Position numbers and translations under genes: made by a program
The notes under the pieces: model-generated
The model's database searches: none
What the model saw: the letters and a program-made list of their open reading frames with translations, nothing else
What the model was told of the DNA's origin: nothing
Part shown: positions 45,200-54,115 of the stretch, one piece after another
Position numbering within the stretch: position 1 is the first letter of the stretch
How the letters are laid out: every line of letters starts with the position of its first letter
NCBI RefSeq assembly: GCF_001692325.1
Contig: NZ_LXKN01000001.1
Coordinates: 186,001 to 250,000, forward strand
Direction: 5' to 3'
DNA length: 64,000 bases
Source of the DNA: Rhizobium sp. AC27/96
GTDB lineage: Bacteria > Pseudomonadota > Alphaproteobacteria > Rhizobiales > Rhizobiaceae

Positions 45200-46186
45200 A
45201 TGACCATGTCTGACGACAATATATTCCGTCCCAATCGACGCCGCGTTCTGGCCGGTCTGGCGGCCACGCTTTTCGCGCCCAACATTGTGAGAGCGGCTGA
45301 TGACAGCACCGTTGGCAGCAAGCCGGCCGATAGCAAGCCGGTCGTTCCGAGGGGCGATGAAAAGGCTTCGGATGCGCCGCCGCTGATGTCGGGCGACTAC
45401 CGCAAGGAGCGCTATCTCTTCAAGACGGATCTGCTTAGCAAGGGCCCCGCGCCGGATATCTACGAACAGTTGGTGACGCCACCGACCGCGGATCAGCTTT
45501 TCTATCGCAGCGGTCTTGGCGCACAATTGGAGCTTGTCGCCTGGGTTTCCCGCTACGAGCGCACGCGCACGCCGAAGCCGGCGGTGCTTTTCCTGCATGG
45601 CGGCAACGCCATCGGTCAAGGTCATTGGCAACTGATGAAGCCCTATGTCGAAGCAGGCTATGTCGTCATGATCCCCTCCATGCGGGGTGAAAATGGCCAG
45701 AAGGGCAACTTCTCGGGTTTTTACGATGAAGTGGCCGACGTGCTGGCTGCCTCCAACCGCCTGCGGCATCTGCCCGGTGTCGATCCGCATCGCATGTTTC
45801 TCGCCGGACATAGCATCGGGGGCACGCTGGCCATGTTGGCGGCCATGTCGACCAAGCGTTTCCGGGCGGTTGCTCCGATCTCGGGCAATCCCGATGCCTA
45901 TGCCTTCTTCAGCCGCTATCCGGAGGACATCCGGTTCAACACCAAGAACCCGCGCGAGTTCCAGATGCGTTCGCCGCTCTGCTATGCGCACAGTTTCAGA
46001 AGCCCGATGAAGCTGTTCCACGGTACCGAGGAAGCCCACTTCGACTCGCGGCTGGCTCTGCTTGCCAAGCGGGCGACGGCGAGCGGAGTGAAGATAGAGA
46101 TGGCGACGGTGCAGGGCAGCCATAATTCCGCTCTGCCGGGCGAGATCGAGCAAAGCATCCAGTTCTTCAAGAGCGTAGCCGCGTAA
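45200..46186 (+). CDS. Tat-exported alpha/beta hydrolase
   Basis: A 328-residue protein with a Tat signal (RPNRRRVLAGLAATLFAP followed by NIVRA). The catalytic nucleophile is in AGHSIGGTL (Ser near residue 212), and the oxyanion region is VLFLHGGN. It resembles dienelactone hydrolases and prolyl oligopeptidases, with a terminal QGSHNSALPGE His. It should act in the periplasm. Substrate unknown. The start is ATG 45200 or 45206. Confidence 0.83.
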   Translation: MTMSDDNIFRPNRRRVLAGLAATLFAPNIVRAADDSTVGSKPADSKPVVPRGDEKASDAPPLMSGDYRKERYLFKTDLLSKGPAPDIYEQLVTPPTADQLFYRSGLGAQLELVAWVSRYERTRTPKPAVLFLHGGNAIGQGHWQLMKPYVEAGYVVMIPSMRGENGQKGNFSGFYDEVADVLAASNRLRHLPGVDPHRMFLAGHSIGGTLAMLAAMSTKRFRAVAPISGNPDAYAFFSRYPEDIRFNTKNPREFQMRSPLCYAHSFRSPMKLFHGTEEAHFDSRLALLAKRATASGVKIEMATVQGSHNSALPGEIEQSIQFFKSVAA

Positions 46187-46203
46187 CGGCTGCCCGGCTG
46201 CTG

Positions 46204-48336
46204 CTATGCCATCAGCCTGTCGATCAATGCCGCCGCCGCTTGCGCGATCACGGTTCCCGGCGGGAAAATCGCGTCTGCGCCGGCTGCCTCCAGTGCTGCG
46301 AAATCCTGGGGCGGGATGACGCCGCCAACGGCGATCAGAACGTTGCCGGCATGGCGGCGCAACAGGGCTTCCTTCAATTCCGGTACCAATGTCAGATGCC
46401 CGGCCGCAAGCGAGGATGCACCGAGGATATCGACGCCTTCCCGGACGGCGACATCCGCCACTTCTTCCGGCGTCTGGAACATCGCGCCGACGATGACGTC
46501 GAAGCCGAGATCGGCGAATGCCGTTGCGATGACTTTCTGGCCGCGATCGTGCCCGTCCTGGCCCATCTTCGCGATGAGAATGCGGGGCTTTTCGCCGCGC
46601 GCCTTGCGGAAGGCTTCGACCTTGGCGACTGCCTTGTTGAAGACCGGGTCGGCATCGCCGACCTCCTGGCGATAGACGCCCGAAATGGTTCTGATGACAG
46701 CGACATGGCGGCCAAAGGCCTTTTCCATCGCCAGTGAGATTTCACCGACCGTTGCCCTTGCGCGTGCCGCCTTCACGGCGAAGTCGAGCAGATTGCCGGT
46801 GCCGTTGCGTGCGGCATCCGTCAGGGCATCGAGGGCAGCTTCCACCGCAGTGGTCTCGCGCGTGCCCTTCAATTGCTGCAGTTTCGAGAGCTGCCGGGCG
46901 CGCACCTCGGAATTGTCGACCTTCAGCACGTCGACTTCGATGTCCTTTTCCGGCTTGGAAAAGTTGATGCCGACGAGGATCTGATGGCCGCTGTCGATGC
47001 GCGCTTGCGTGCGTGCCGAGGCCTCTTCGATGCGAAGCTTCGGAATACCCTTCTCGATCGCCTTTGCCATGCCGCCGAGCGCCTCGACCTCCTCGATATG
47101 CGAAAGGGCGCGGGCAGCGAGGTCATGGGTCAGGCGCTCGACATAGGCCGAACCGCCCCAGGGGTCGATGATGCCTGTCGTGCCGGATTCCTTCTGCAGC
47201 AGGATCTGCGTGTTGCGGGCGATGCGGGCCGAATGGTCGGTCGGCAATGCCAAGGCTTCGTCGAAGGAATTGGTGTGGAGTGATTGTGTATGCCCCTGCG
47301 TCGCTGCCATGGCCTCGACCATGGTGCGGATGATGTTGTTCATCGGGTCCTGTGCCGTCAGCGACCAGCCGGAGGTCTGGCTGTGAGTCCTGAGCGCCAG
47401 GGACTTCTGGTCTTTCGGCGCGAAATTCTTCTGCATCAGCGCAGCCCAGATCAGCCGGCCCGCGCGCATCTTGGCGACTTCCATGAAGAAGTTCATGCCG
47501 ACTGCCCAGAAGAAGGAAAGGCGAGGCGCGAAACTATCGATATCCATCCCGGCCGCGACGCCGGCCCGCGCATATTCTATGCCGTCGGCGATCGTGTAGG
47601 CCAGCTCCAGATCGGCGCTCGCTCCGGCCTCCTGCATGTGATAGCCGGAAATCGAGATCGAGTTGAACTTCGGCATGCGCTGGCTGGTATAGCTGAAAAT
47701 GTCCGAAACGATCCGCATCGAAGGCTGTGGCGGATAGATGTAGGTGTTGCGGACCATGAACTCCTTGAGGATGTCGTTCTGGATCGTGCCCGACAGCTTG
47801 TCCTCGGAAACGCCCTGTTCCTCGCCCGCGACGATATAGAGCGCCATGACCGGCAGCACCGCGCCGTTCATGGTCATGGACACGCTCATCTCGTCGAGCG
47901 GTATGCCGTCGAAGAGCTGGCGCATGTCGAGAATGGAATCGATCGCCACGCCTGCCATGCCGACATCACCCGCCACGCGTGGGTGATCGCTGTCGTAACC
48001 GCGGTGGGTGGCAAGGTCGAAGGCGACGGAGAGACCCTTCTGCCCGGCCGCGAGGTTGCGGCGATAGAAGGCGTTGGACTCCTCGGCCGTGGAAAATCCG
48101 GCATACTGCCTAATGGTCCAGGGTTGCTGGACATACATTGTCGGGTAGGGGCCGCGCAGGAAAGGTGCGGCGCCTGGATGGGTATCAAGGAAATGCAGGC
48201 CGGCGAGATCGCGTTCGTCATAGCGACGCTTGACGGCGATGCCTTCCGGGGTGTCCCAGGCCAGCGCATCCGTCACCGCCGCCTTGGTTTGCGGCTTTGC
48301 CCAGGGGATATTGGCGAAGTCGGGAATCCTGGTCAT
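46204..48336 (-). CDS. scpA: Methylmalonyl-CoA mutase, large subunit
   Basis: A 710-residue coenzyme B12-dependent mutase that interconverts methylmalonyl-CoA and succinyl-CoA, used in propionate, valine and isoleucine breakdown. The TIM barrel opens with [24 protein letters not shown] near residue 72, with the Tyr that contacts substrate. The C-terminal domain has [15 protein letters not shown] (about residue 600), the DxHxxG lower-ligand motif, then [25 protein letters not shown]. Length and order match known catalytic subunits. The upstream gene is the small subunit, 253 bp away, with a mosaic repeat between. Confidence 0.96.
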   Translation of the reverse strand: MTRIPDFANIPWAKPQTKAAVTDALAWDTPEGIAVKRRYDERDLAGLHFLDTHPGAAPFLRGPYPTMYVQQPWTIRQYAGFSTAEESNAFYRRNLAAGQKGLSVAFDLATHRGYDSDHPRVAGDVGMAGVAIDSILDMRQLFDGIPLDEMSVSMTMNGAVLPVMALYIVAGEEQGVSEDKLSGTIQNDILKEFMVRNTYIYPPQPSMRIVSDIFSYTSQRMPKFNSISISGYHMQEAGASADLELAYTIADGIEYARAGVAAGMDIDSFAPRLSFFWAVGMNFFMEVAKMRAGRLIWAALMQKNFAPKDQKSLALRTHSQTSGWSLTAQDPMNNIIRTMVEAMAATQGHTQSLHTNSFDEALALPTDHSARIARNTQILLQKESGTTGIIDPWGGSAYVERLTHDLAARALSHIEEVEALGGMAKAIEKGIPKLRIEEASARTQARIDSGHQILVGINFSKPEKDIEVDVLKVDNSEVRARQLSKLQQLKGTRETTAVEAALDALTDAARNGTGNLLDFAVKAARARATVGEISLAMEKAFGRHVAVIRTISGVYRQEVGDADPVFNKAVAKVEAFRKARGEKPRILIAKMGQDGHDRGQKVIATAFADLGFDVIVGAMFQTPEEVADVAVREGVDILGASSLAAGHLTLVPELKEALLRRHAGNVLIAVGGVIPPQDFAALEAAGADAIFPPGTVIAQAAAALIDRLMA

Positions 48337-48370
48337 GGAGCCGATACCTCCGTGAGTGCTGCTTGTGCGT

Positions 48371-48559
48371 TACCCCCCTCTGTCACTTCGTGACATCTCC
48401 CCCACAAGGGGGGAGATCGGTAACCTGTGGCGTGCATTTGCGCCAAATTGGTATTCAGCCAGCTGGAACGGCGTTGTATACTGTTGTGGAGAGAGCGACG
48501 TGCTCCCAACGATCTCCCCCCTTGTGGGGGAGATGTCGCGAAAGCGACAGAGGGGGGTA
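48371..48559. repeat. Palindromic mosaic repeat, larger type (between mutase genes)
   Basis: The outer arms are about 49 bp and mirror each other: TACCCCCCTCTGTC at 48371-48384 and GACAGAGGGGGGTA at 48546-48559. Each arm has two inner hairpins (CTGTCACTTCGTGAC or GTCGCGAAAGCGAC, and ATCTCCCCC-ACAA-GGGGGGAGAT). The core (about 90 bp) is not repeated elsewhere in this window. Frames that cross it on both strands should not be taken as genes. Confidence 0.85.
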
Positions 48560-48589
48560 CTGCGCGCACGGCAGATTCGACAAACAAGA

Positions 48590-49942
48590 TCATGCCCCCA
48601 CTCCCTCATCCAGCCGTAGTGGTGTCAGCCCCATGCCGCCCACAACTGGACCCGGCGGATCCAGGATCTCGACCGGCCGCTCCGTCTTCATCGCAAACAA
48701 GGTGGATCCAACAATGGGCTTGGTAATGCGGCTTGCACATGCCGCGGCAACCATCGCCGCCAGTTGGCCGCTGGCGATCACCTTTGCCAAGCCGCCATTG
48801 CGCTCGACGCCGGTAAAGATTTCCCACGCCCGTTCGGCCAGTGCATCGGTCAGCGCCTCGATGCCGCCAGCGCCGGCGGCGGGATCTATGACGTGATCAA
48901 GATGGCTTTCGGCGATGAGGATTGTCTGTGTGTTGCGCGCCAGCCGCCGGGCCAGCGGATCGGGAATGCCATGCGCCAGGCTGTGCGGCAGCACCGCGAT
49001 TTCATCTGCGCCGCTGGTGCCGGCGGCAAAGACCGCGATGGTGTTGCGCAGCGTGTTCGTCTCCGGATCGAGCCTCGTAAGCATGCGATAGCTGGTTTCG
49101 ACGAAGAGGTGCGCGGGCTTGGGATCGGAGACGCCACAGGCCTCGGCGATGCGGCCGAATATCAATCGTGCCGCGCGGATCTTGGCCATGGTGGTGAATT
49201 GATTCTGGTCAGCCGAAAGGCAAAGGCTCACCGCCGCCAGCGCTGCTTGCGGAGAAAGTCCCGCCGCATCCAGCAGGCGCAGATGGCCCGCAAGGCTCGC
49301 GGCCATGATGGCCAGTTCCTGCGCTTCGGTTCCGCCGGCATTGTGGACGGCGCGGCCGTCTGCGTTGACGATGGTGCCAGGCACCTTCTGCTCGGAGGAA
49401 CGGCGGATGCTTTCCACTACATCGGCTTGCACGTCACCCACTGAAAAAGCGTCGAGGCCAAGATGCATCGCCGTCGGCGGGTTGGCTTTCAGCGCAGTGC
49501 TCAAAGTCGCCGTCGCATCAGTGGTGAAGCCATCGAGGCGCAGCGAGATGGTCTTGCCGGATAGCGCGTCAGCGATTCTCTGGGCAAATGCCGGCGTGTC
49601 GATGCTGGTTCCCGTGCCAAAGCCAGAGGCGGATTGAGGGGAGACGATACAAATGCCGCTCGCACCGTTGGCAAGATCGTCGTCGAGCTGCCGCAGAGCG
49701 CGATCCCTGTCGGGATCGTCCATGCGCTGGGTAAGGGTCCAAGGGATATCGGTCCGCTTGCGCGATAAAGGCGGATAGTCTGGTCGGCGCTCGTAGAGCG
49801 GTTCGATCGCAATGCCGTCGTCGGTTTGCGATACCAGCGTTTCCTGGAAATCTTTGCCCTTCAGCGCCCGTTCCACCAACTTCAGCCAGGTCTTGCGATC
49901 GGTCTGGTCGAAGATGCTCGGGTCGAGACTGTCGATATTCAT
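48590..49942 (-). CDS. Methylmalonyl-CoA mutase, small (beta) subunit, lacking B12 domain
   Basis: A 450-residue homologue of MutA. It has the N-terminal linker and TIM barrel (ASGICIVSPQSASGFGTGTSID, ADGRAVHNAGGTEAQELAIMAASLAGHLRLL, FAAGTSGADEIAVLPHSLAHGIPDPLARRLARNTQTIL). It ends after VVGGMGLTPLRLDEGVGA and has no C-terminal cobalamin-like domain (MutA is about 620 residues in other bacteria). As in known heterodimers the subunit lacks catalytic cofactor ligands and probably stabilises ScpA. Translation starts at 49942 with GGAGG. A repeat begins 31 bases after its stop. Confidence 0.9.
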   Translation of the reverse strand: MNIDSLDPSIFDQTDRKTWLKLVERALKGKDFQETLVSQTDDGIAIEPLYERRPDYPPLSRKRTDIPWTLTQRMDDPDRDRALRQLDDDLANGASGICIVSPQSASGFGTGTSIDTPAFAQRIADALSGKTISLRLDGFTTDATATLSTALKANPPTAMHLGLDAFSVGDVQADVVESIRRSSEQKVPGTIVNADGRAVHNAGGTEAQELAIMAASLAGHLRLLDAAGLSPQAALAAVSLCLSADQNQFTTMAKIRAARLIFGRIAEACGVSDPKPAHLFVETSYRMLTRLDPETNTLRNTIAVFAAGTSGADEIAVLPHSLAHGIPDPLARRLARNTQTILIAESHLDHVIDPAAGAGGIEALTDALAERAWEIFTGVERNGGLAKVIASGQLAAMVAAACASRITKPIVGSTLFAMKTERPVEILDPPGPVVGGMGLTPLRLDEGVGA

Positions 49943-50098
49943 GCCATCCTCCGTCTCGCAATGGTCTAGCCCATGATGCCGCGAGGGAAAACAGAAGTTT
50001 GCTCAATCCGCGCAATATCTTCGCTGCCGACGCCAGCTTCGCTCCAGCCGCATCCGCCATGATGGCGCCGACCCGATCTGTGTTCCAAATGGTTTTCG

Positions 50099-50905
50099 AT
50101 GATGGCCGATCTGCTGCCCGTTTCCCGTCGCCTGCTTGCCGCGGCCGCCTTGGCTGGTTTGTCCGCCTGCAGCATCATTCCGGATACAGGTGCGACCGAT
50201 CCGGATCGCTTCGTGCAGGACACGACGCCGGTGTTTTACCGCCCGGAGGGCATCGATCCACAGAGAGTGCACCGCCTGCCGGTGCAGCCCGTGCCGCAAT
50301 CTCGTGATCTCTTCCGCACGCAATTCCACCAGACCTATGGTCTGCCGACCTTCAACCCGGTGCATCAGGCCATGTATGCGCAGCGAAGCGAAGACGACTT
50401 CACGCTGCCGGCCATTCCCTACAAGCGCATCGATCCGCGCTTCCTGCGTCAGGAAGTGGACTACACGAGCAGCGAGCGGCCCGGCACGATCGTCGTCGAT
50501 ACCAGAAACCACTACCTCTATCTTATAGAGCCGGGCGGCAAGGCCATGCGCTATGGCGTGGGCCTCGGTGCCGCAGGTTATGCCTGGCATGGCAAGGGCG
50601 TGATCCAGTGGAAGCAGAAATGGCCGCGCTGGACGCCGCCGGCCGAAATGGTTTCCCGCGAGCCGCAAATGAGACCACTGTCGGCCGAGCGCGGCGGCAT
50701 GAATCCGGGGCCGACCAATCCGCTCGGTGCGCGCGCTCTCTATATCTATCAGAATGGCAAGGACACGCTTTACCGTGTTCACGGGACGCCGGATTGGCAG
50801 TCGATCGGCAGGGCGGCTTCGTCCGGCTGCGTGCGCATGCTCAACCAGGACGTGATAGATCTCTACAACCGAGTGCCGGACAAAGCCGAAATTGTCGTTT
50901 TGTAG
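50099..50905 (+). CDS. L,D-transpeptidase (YkuD), lipoprotein form
   Basis: A 268-residue protein with a signal peptide and lipobox (LAGLSAC). The YkuD domain spans about residues 130-268, with HGTPDWQSIGRAASSGCVRM providing the catalytic His-Ser-Cys. It cross-links meso-DAP to meso-DAP in peptidoglycan or attaches proteins to it. A paralogue lies 161 bp downstream. The start could be either of two consecutive ATG codons (50099, 50102). Confidence 0.93.
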   Translation: MMADLLPVSRRLLAAAALAGLSACSIIPDTGATDPDRFVQDTTPVFYRPEGIDPQRVHRLPVQPVPQSRDLFRTQFHQTYGLPTFNPVHQAMYAQRSEDDFTLPAIPYKRIDPRFLRQEVDYTSSERPGTIVVDTRNHYLYLIEPGGKAMRYGVGLGAAGYAWHGKGVIQWKQKWPRWTPPAEMVSREPQMRPLSAERGGMNPGPTNPLGARALYIYQNGKDTLYRVHGTPDWQSIGRAASSGCVRMLNQDVIDLYNRVPDKAEIVVL

Positions 50906-51066
50906 TGCTAATTTACCACAAATTTTCGTGATGTTGCATAAGTGCGATAGCGGGACGCGGCTGCGCTCTTTAGTTTCGCTCCTGTCTCTGCGAACCTCCG
51001 GGGAGCCGAATCAGCCTGTTTGTCTCGGGTTCTTGCTTCCCCTTCAATAGGAACGATGCTGTCGAC

Positions 51067-51798
51067 ATGAGCGTGCCTCCATCACTATCCCGACGAAATT
51101 TCCTCACCCTTGCTAGCATCGGCGCCGTCACGACGCTCGCCGGCTGTGCCTCCACCGTCAATAGCGGTTCCGTCGTGAGCCCGGTGCAATACAGCGGCTC
51201 GCCCAGGCCGTTCCGTACCTGGTTCTCCAGCTATGACGGCGAGCAACCCGATCCGGCGGTGATCTATGCGGCCGTGGACGACGGCGGCTTCCATGTTCCA
51301 GCCGTTCCCTATCAGCAGATTGATCCGCGCTTCTATCGTCAGCGCGTTGTTGATCCGACAGGCGAAGCGCCGGGTAGCGTCATCGTCAACACCACGCAGC
51401 GCATGCTTTACGTCACCGAACAGGGTGGCACGGCGATGCGTTACGGCATCGGCGTCGGCCGCGAAGGCTTTGCCTGGCAGGGCCGCGGCGTCATTCAATG
51501 GCGCAAGAAGTGGCCGCGCTGGAACCCGCCGGATGAAATGGTCGCGCGCCAGCCGGAACTGGTCAAATACTCCATCGCCAATGGCGGCATGGATCCGGGC
51601 TTGAAGAACCCGCTCGGCGCTCGTGCGCTCTACATCTTCGAAGACAAGCAGGATTCGCTTTACCGCCTGCACGGCAATCCGGAATGGCGCTCCATCGGCA
51701 AGGCCGTTTCCTCCGGCTGCGTCCGTCTGCTCAACCAGGACGTCATCGATCTCTATGATCGCGTTCCCGAACGCGCGCCGATCCTCGTGACGACGTAA
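51067..51798 (+). CDS. L,D-transpeptidase (YkuD), Tat/lipoprotein form
   Basis: A 243-residue paralogue of the previous protein. The leader SRRNFLTLASIGAVTTLAGC holds both a twin-arginine motif and a lipobox with Cys about residue 27. The catalytic motif is HGNPEWRSIGKAVSSGCVRL. The proteins share about the same domain (e.g. VPYQQIDPRF or IPYKRIDPRF; GKGVIQWKQKWPRW or GRGVIQWRKKWPRW), so they arose by duplication. The terminator at 51822 follows. Confidence 0.93.
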   Translation: MSVPPSLSRRNFLTLASIGAVTTLAGCASTVNSGSVVSPVQYSGSPRPFRTWFSSYDGEQPDPAVIYAAVDDGGFHVPAVPYQQIDPRFYRQRVVDPTGEAPGSVIVNTTQRMLYVTEQGGTAMRYGIGVGREGFAWQGRGVIQWRKKWPRWNPPDEMVARQPELVKYSIANGGMDPGLKNPLGARALYIFEDKQDSLYRLHGNPEWRSIGKAVSSGCVRLLNQDVIDLYDRVPERAPILVTT

Positions 51799-51821
51799 GA
51801 TCGCGTCATTGCAATATGAAA

Positions 51822-51849
51822 GGGCGCCCGAATACGGCGCCCTTTTTGT
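51822..51849. terminator. Intrinsic terminator between L,D-transpeptidase and ohrR
   Basis: GGGCGCC (51822-51828) and GGCGCCC (51836-51842) enclose a 7-base loop and are followed by TTTTTGTT. Reading the other strand gives a shorter T-run, so weak bidirectional function for ohrR is possible. Confidence 0.85.
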
Positions 51850-51868
51850 TGTCCCGATTTTGCCAGCT

Positions 51869-52333
51869 TTATTCGGCGGCCAGATTGACCTTCAGCCGCC
51901 GCAACTGGTCGCGCAGATTGGCGATTTCGGCCATGTCGCAGCCGGTAGCCTGGCCGATGGCGCCCATGATCGTGTCGACCTGGCATTGCATGCCGCTGCC
52001 CTTTTCCGTGAGTGAGACAATCACCTGACGCTCATCCCTTGGATCGCGTGCGCGGCCGATCAGGCCTGCCTGCTCCAATCGCTTCAGAAGAGGCGAAAGC
52101 GTGCCGGAATCGAGATCGAGCTTTTCGCCGATGACCTTGACCGACAGGCTGCCTTTTTCCCATAGGACGAGCATCACGAGATATTGCGGATAGGTGAGGC
52201 CAACCCGATCGAGGATCGGCTTGTAGGCGCGGTTGAAAGCATGCGCAGCGCTGTAAACGGCAAAGCAAAGCTGCCTTTCGAGCCGCTTTTCCTCATCCGG
52301 GATGATGGTTTGCCCATTCACATTGTCTGTCAT
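51869..52333 (-). CDS. ohrR: OhrR, MarR-family organic peroxide sensor
   Basis: A 154-residue MarR-type repressor with RLERQLCFAVYSAAHAFNRAY near residue 18; the Cys in QLCFA is the reactive cysteine that senses organic hydroperoxides. The winged helix is KVIGEKLDLDSGTLSPLLKRLEQAGLI, and DPRDERQVIVSLT is the wing. A second Cys (MQCQVD) may form a disulfide as in the two-Cys type. Divergent from ohr across a spacer with two palindromes. Confidence 0.94.
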   Translation of the reverse strand: MTDNVNGQTIIPDEEKRLERQLCFAVYSAAHAFNRAYKPILDRVGLTYPQYLVMLVLWEKGSLSVKVIGEKLDLDSGTLSPLLKRLEQAGLIGRARDPRDERQVIVSLTEKGSGMQCQVDTIMGAIGQATGCDMAEIANLRDQLRRLKVNLAAE

Positions 52334-52375
52334 TGCTGCTCCGCCATTTTCTTGTTGCCGGCATTGTCACAAATT

Positions 52376-52428
52376 CAATTTGCAAAATCAAATTGCAAAA
52401 AATATATGTTGCGCACGATTAAATCGTG
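52376..52428. promoter_or_regulatory. OhrR operators in the ohrR-ohr gap
   Basis: CAATTTGCAAAATCAAATTG (52376-52395) is a perfect inverted repeat with a 6-base centre, of the kind bound by OhrR. A second palindrome, CACGATTAAATCGTG (52414-52428), lies 18 bp further on, next to ohr. Both should control the divergent promoters. Confidence 0.7.
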
Positions 52429-52467
52429 ATATATACAATAATCATCCAAACCGAAGGGAGACATGAC

Positions 52468-52890
52468 ATGCCTATTCTCTACACCACCAAAGCTTCTGCC
52501 ACGGGTGGCCGCGCCGGCCGCGCTGTTTCCGAAAATGGCGTTCTCGACGTCACGCTGACTGTTCCGAAGGAACTTGGCGGCGATGGCGCCACCGGCACCA
52601 ACCCTGAGCAGCTCTTTGCTGCCGGCTATTCCGCCTGCTTCCTCGGCGCTTTGAAATTTGTCGCAGGTCAGCAGAAGGTCAAGGTTCCGGAAGACACCAA
52701 GGTCACCGTAACGGTCGGCATCGGCCCGCGTGAAGACGGCGGCGGCTTCGGCATCGACGTGGCCCTCTCGGTTCACATTCCTGGTATGGACAAGGCCGAA
52801 GCTGAAAAGCTTGCCGCCGCTGCTCACATCGTGTGCCCCTACAGCCACGCCATGCGCACCTCGACCGAAGTGCCTGTTACCGTCGCCTAA
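52468..52890 (+). CDS. ohr: Organic hydroperoxide resistance protein Ohr
   Basis: A 140-residue OsmC-superfamily thiol peroxidase. The two catalytic cysteines are in AAGYSACFLGALK and HIVCPYSHAM. The EQLFAAGYS helix and GPRE region match Ohr rather than OsmC. It reduces organic hydroperoxides using lipoylated dihydrolipoamide in known cases. Start ATG 52468 (MPILYTTKA) has GGGAG. Confidence 0.96.
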   Translation: MPILYTTKASATGGRAGRAVSENGVLDVTLTVPKELGGDGATGTNPEQLFAAGYSACFLGALKFVAGQQKVKVPEDTKVTVTVGIGPREDGGGFGIDVALSVHIPGMDKAEAEKLAAAAHIVCPYSHAMRTSTEVPVTVA

Positions 52891-52936
52891 GACGGAACTT
52901 CGCCCTGCTGCCTGAAAAGGCGGCAAGAATAGATCG

Positions 52937-52969
52937 GGAGCGGTGAGCTTTTTACTCGCCGCTCCTTTT
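52937..52969 (+). terminator. Intrinsic terminator after ohr
   Basis: GGAGCGGTGAG (52937-52947) pairs with CTCGCCGCTCC (52955-52965) except one G-T pair, around the loop CTTTTTA. TTTT and CTTT follow. It ends ohr transcription 47 bp after the stop. Confidence 0.85.
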
Positions 52970-53010
52970 CCTTTGCAAGAAATATGCTATATGTTTTCCA
53001 AGGAAAGGAT

Positions 53011-53400
53011 ATGGCTATGGCGAAAACCCAAATATTGAGTCATGCAAATCCTGGTGAGGCTGTTGTCATCACCAAGGCGGTGGTCAATGCTGCCGAGCGG
53101 CTGGGATTGAATGCCCGCATACTGGCCGCCGTCATCGGCGTTTCGGAGGCTACGGTCTCGCGCATGAAGCGGCAGGATCATCTTCTGGAGCGCGACAGCA
53201 AGCCCTTTGAACTCGGCGTGCTCTTCGTTCGCCTGTTTCGCTCGCTCGACGCCATCGTTGGCGGCGACGAGGCCGTGGCGCGCCAGTGGCTGCGCAACAG
53301 CAATCTCGCCCTTGGCGCAGCACCCCAAGACAAGATCACCTCGATTTCCGGATTGACCGATGTCCTTGCCTATCTGGACGCCCGCCGCGCTCTCATCTGA
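53011..53400 (+). CDS. Xre/MbcA/ParS-type antitoxin (DUF2384)
   Basis: A 129-residue antitoxin. Residues about 25-70 form a helix-turn-helix (ERLGLNARILAAVIGVSEATVSRMKRQ), followed by the DUF2384 C-terminal domain, with WLRNSNLALGAAPQD as the toxin-binding strand and a final LTDVLAYLDARRAL helix. It should neutralise the downstream RES toxin. ATG 53011 is preferred; 53017 is possible. GGAAAGG lies just upstream. Confidence 0.9.
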   Translation: MAMAKTQILSHANPGEAVVITKAVVNAAERLGLNARILAAVIGVSEATVSRMKRQDHLLERDSKPFELGVLFVRLFRSLDAIVGGDEAVARQWLRNSNLALGAAPQDKITSISGLTDVLAYLDARRALI

Positions 53401-54109
53401 AACGAGGGTCATTTCCGGCCGCTATTGGCGGCTGGTGGAATCGCAGCATCAGGTCTCCACTCTGAAGCTGGTCGATACGCTGGAGGAGCAGGCGCTTCTC
53501 GAAACGCTTCTGGAGGAGAGCAAGCCGGTCTTGCCGCCGGAATGCGCCGGTCTCGACTATCTGCTGGCGACGCCCTTTCGCTATGGTGCAACCTATCCGC
53601 ACGGCTCCCGTTTTCGGCGTGCGGGCCGCACGCTCGGTGTTTTCTATGCCTCAGAGCAGGTGGAAACGGCGCTGGCCGAGATGAGCTTCTATCGGCTGCT
53701 GTTCTTCCGCGATTCCCCGGATACGCCCTTGCCCGGTAACGCGGCGGAATACACAGCCTTTGCCGTTGCCATCGCCACCAAACAGGCAATCGACCTGACG
53801 AGCCCCCCATTGGATCGTGACCGGCAGCAGTGGACCGATCCGATCAACTACGAAGCATGCCAGTCGCTTGCCGAGGCGGCGCGAGCGGGAGGGGGCGAGG
53901 CTATCCTCTATCGCTCCGTGCGGGATCCCCAGGGCGGCAGGAACATCGCCCTTTTGACCGCCAAGGCTTTTGCTGCGCGCGAACCTGTGGAACGCCAAAC
54001 TTGGCGCATCCGCCTGTCACGAGCCGGCGTTCAGGCACTCTGCGAATTTCCCAGGCGCCGCATCGGCTTCGAAAGGCAGGATTTCGGCAACGATCCCCGG
54101 CTGTCGTAA
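53360..54109 (+). CDS. RES-domain toxin (NAD+-consuming)
   Basis: A 249-residue RES toxin. The signature residues are in VISGRYWRLVESQH (Arg), GVFYASEQVETALAEMSFYR (Glu) and ILYRSVRDPQGGRNIALL (Ser). RES toxins deplete NAD+ by hydrolysis or phosphorolysis in the systems studied. It overlaps the antitoxin gene by 41 bases, longer than the usual few bases. Homologues I remember begin at the same MSLPxWTPAALSSE, which supports this start. Confidence 0.9.
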   Translation: MSLPIWTPAALSSETRVISGRYWRLVESQHQVSTLKLVDTLEEQALLETLLEESKPVLPPECAGLDYLLATPFRYGATYPHGSRFRRAGRTLGVFYASEQVETALAEMSFYRLLFFRDSPDTPLPGNAAEYTAFAVAIATKQAIDLTSPPLDRDRQQWTDPINYEACQSLAEAARAGGGEAILYRSVRDPQGGRNIALLTAKAFAAREPVERQTWRIRLSRAGVQALCEFPRRRIGFERQDFGNDPRLS

Positions 54110-54115
54110 CAGCCT

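Noticed and set aside
48333-48619. Several 79-87 codon frames across the mosaic repeat
   Set aside because: They lie in the palindromic arms and read PPLWGRCHE-type artefacts seen from such repeats.
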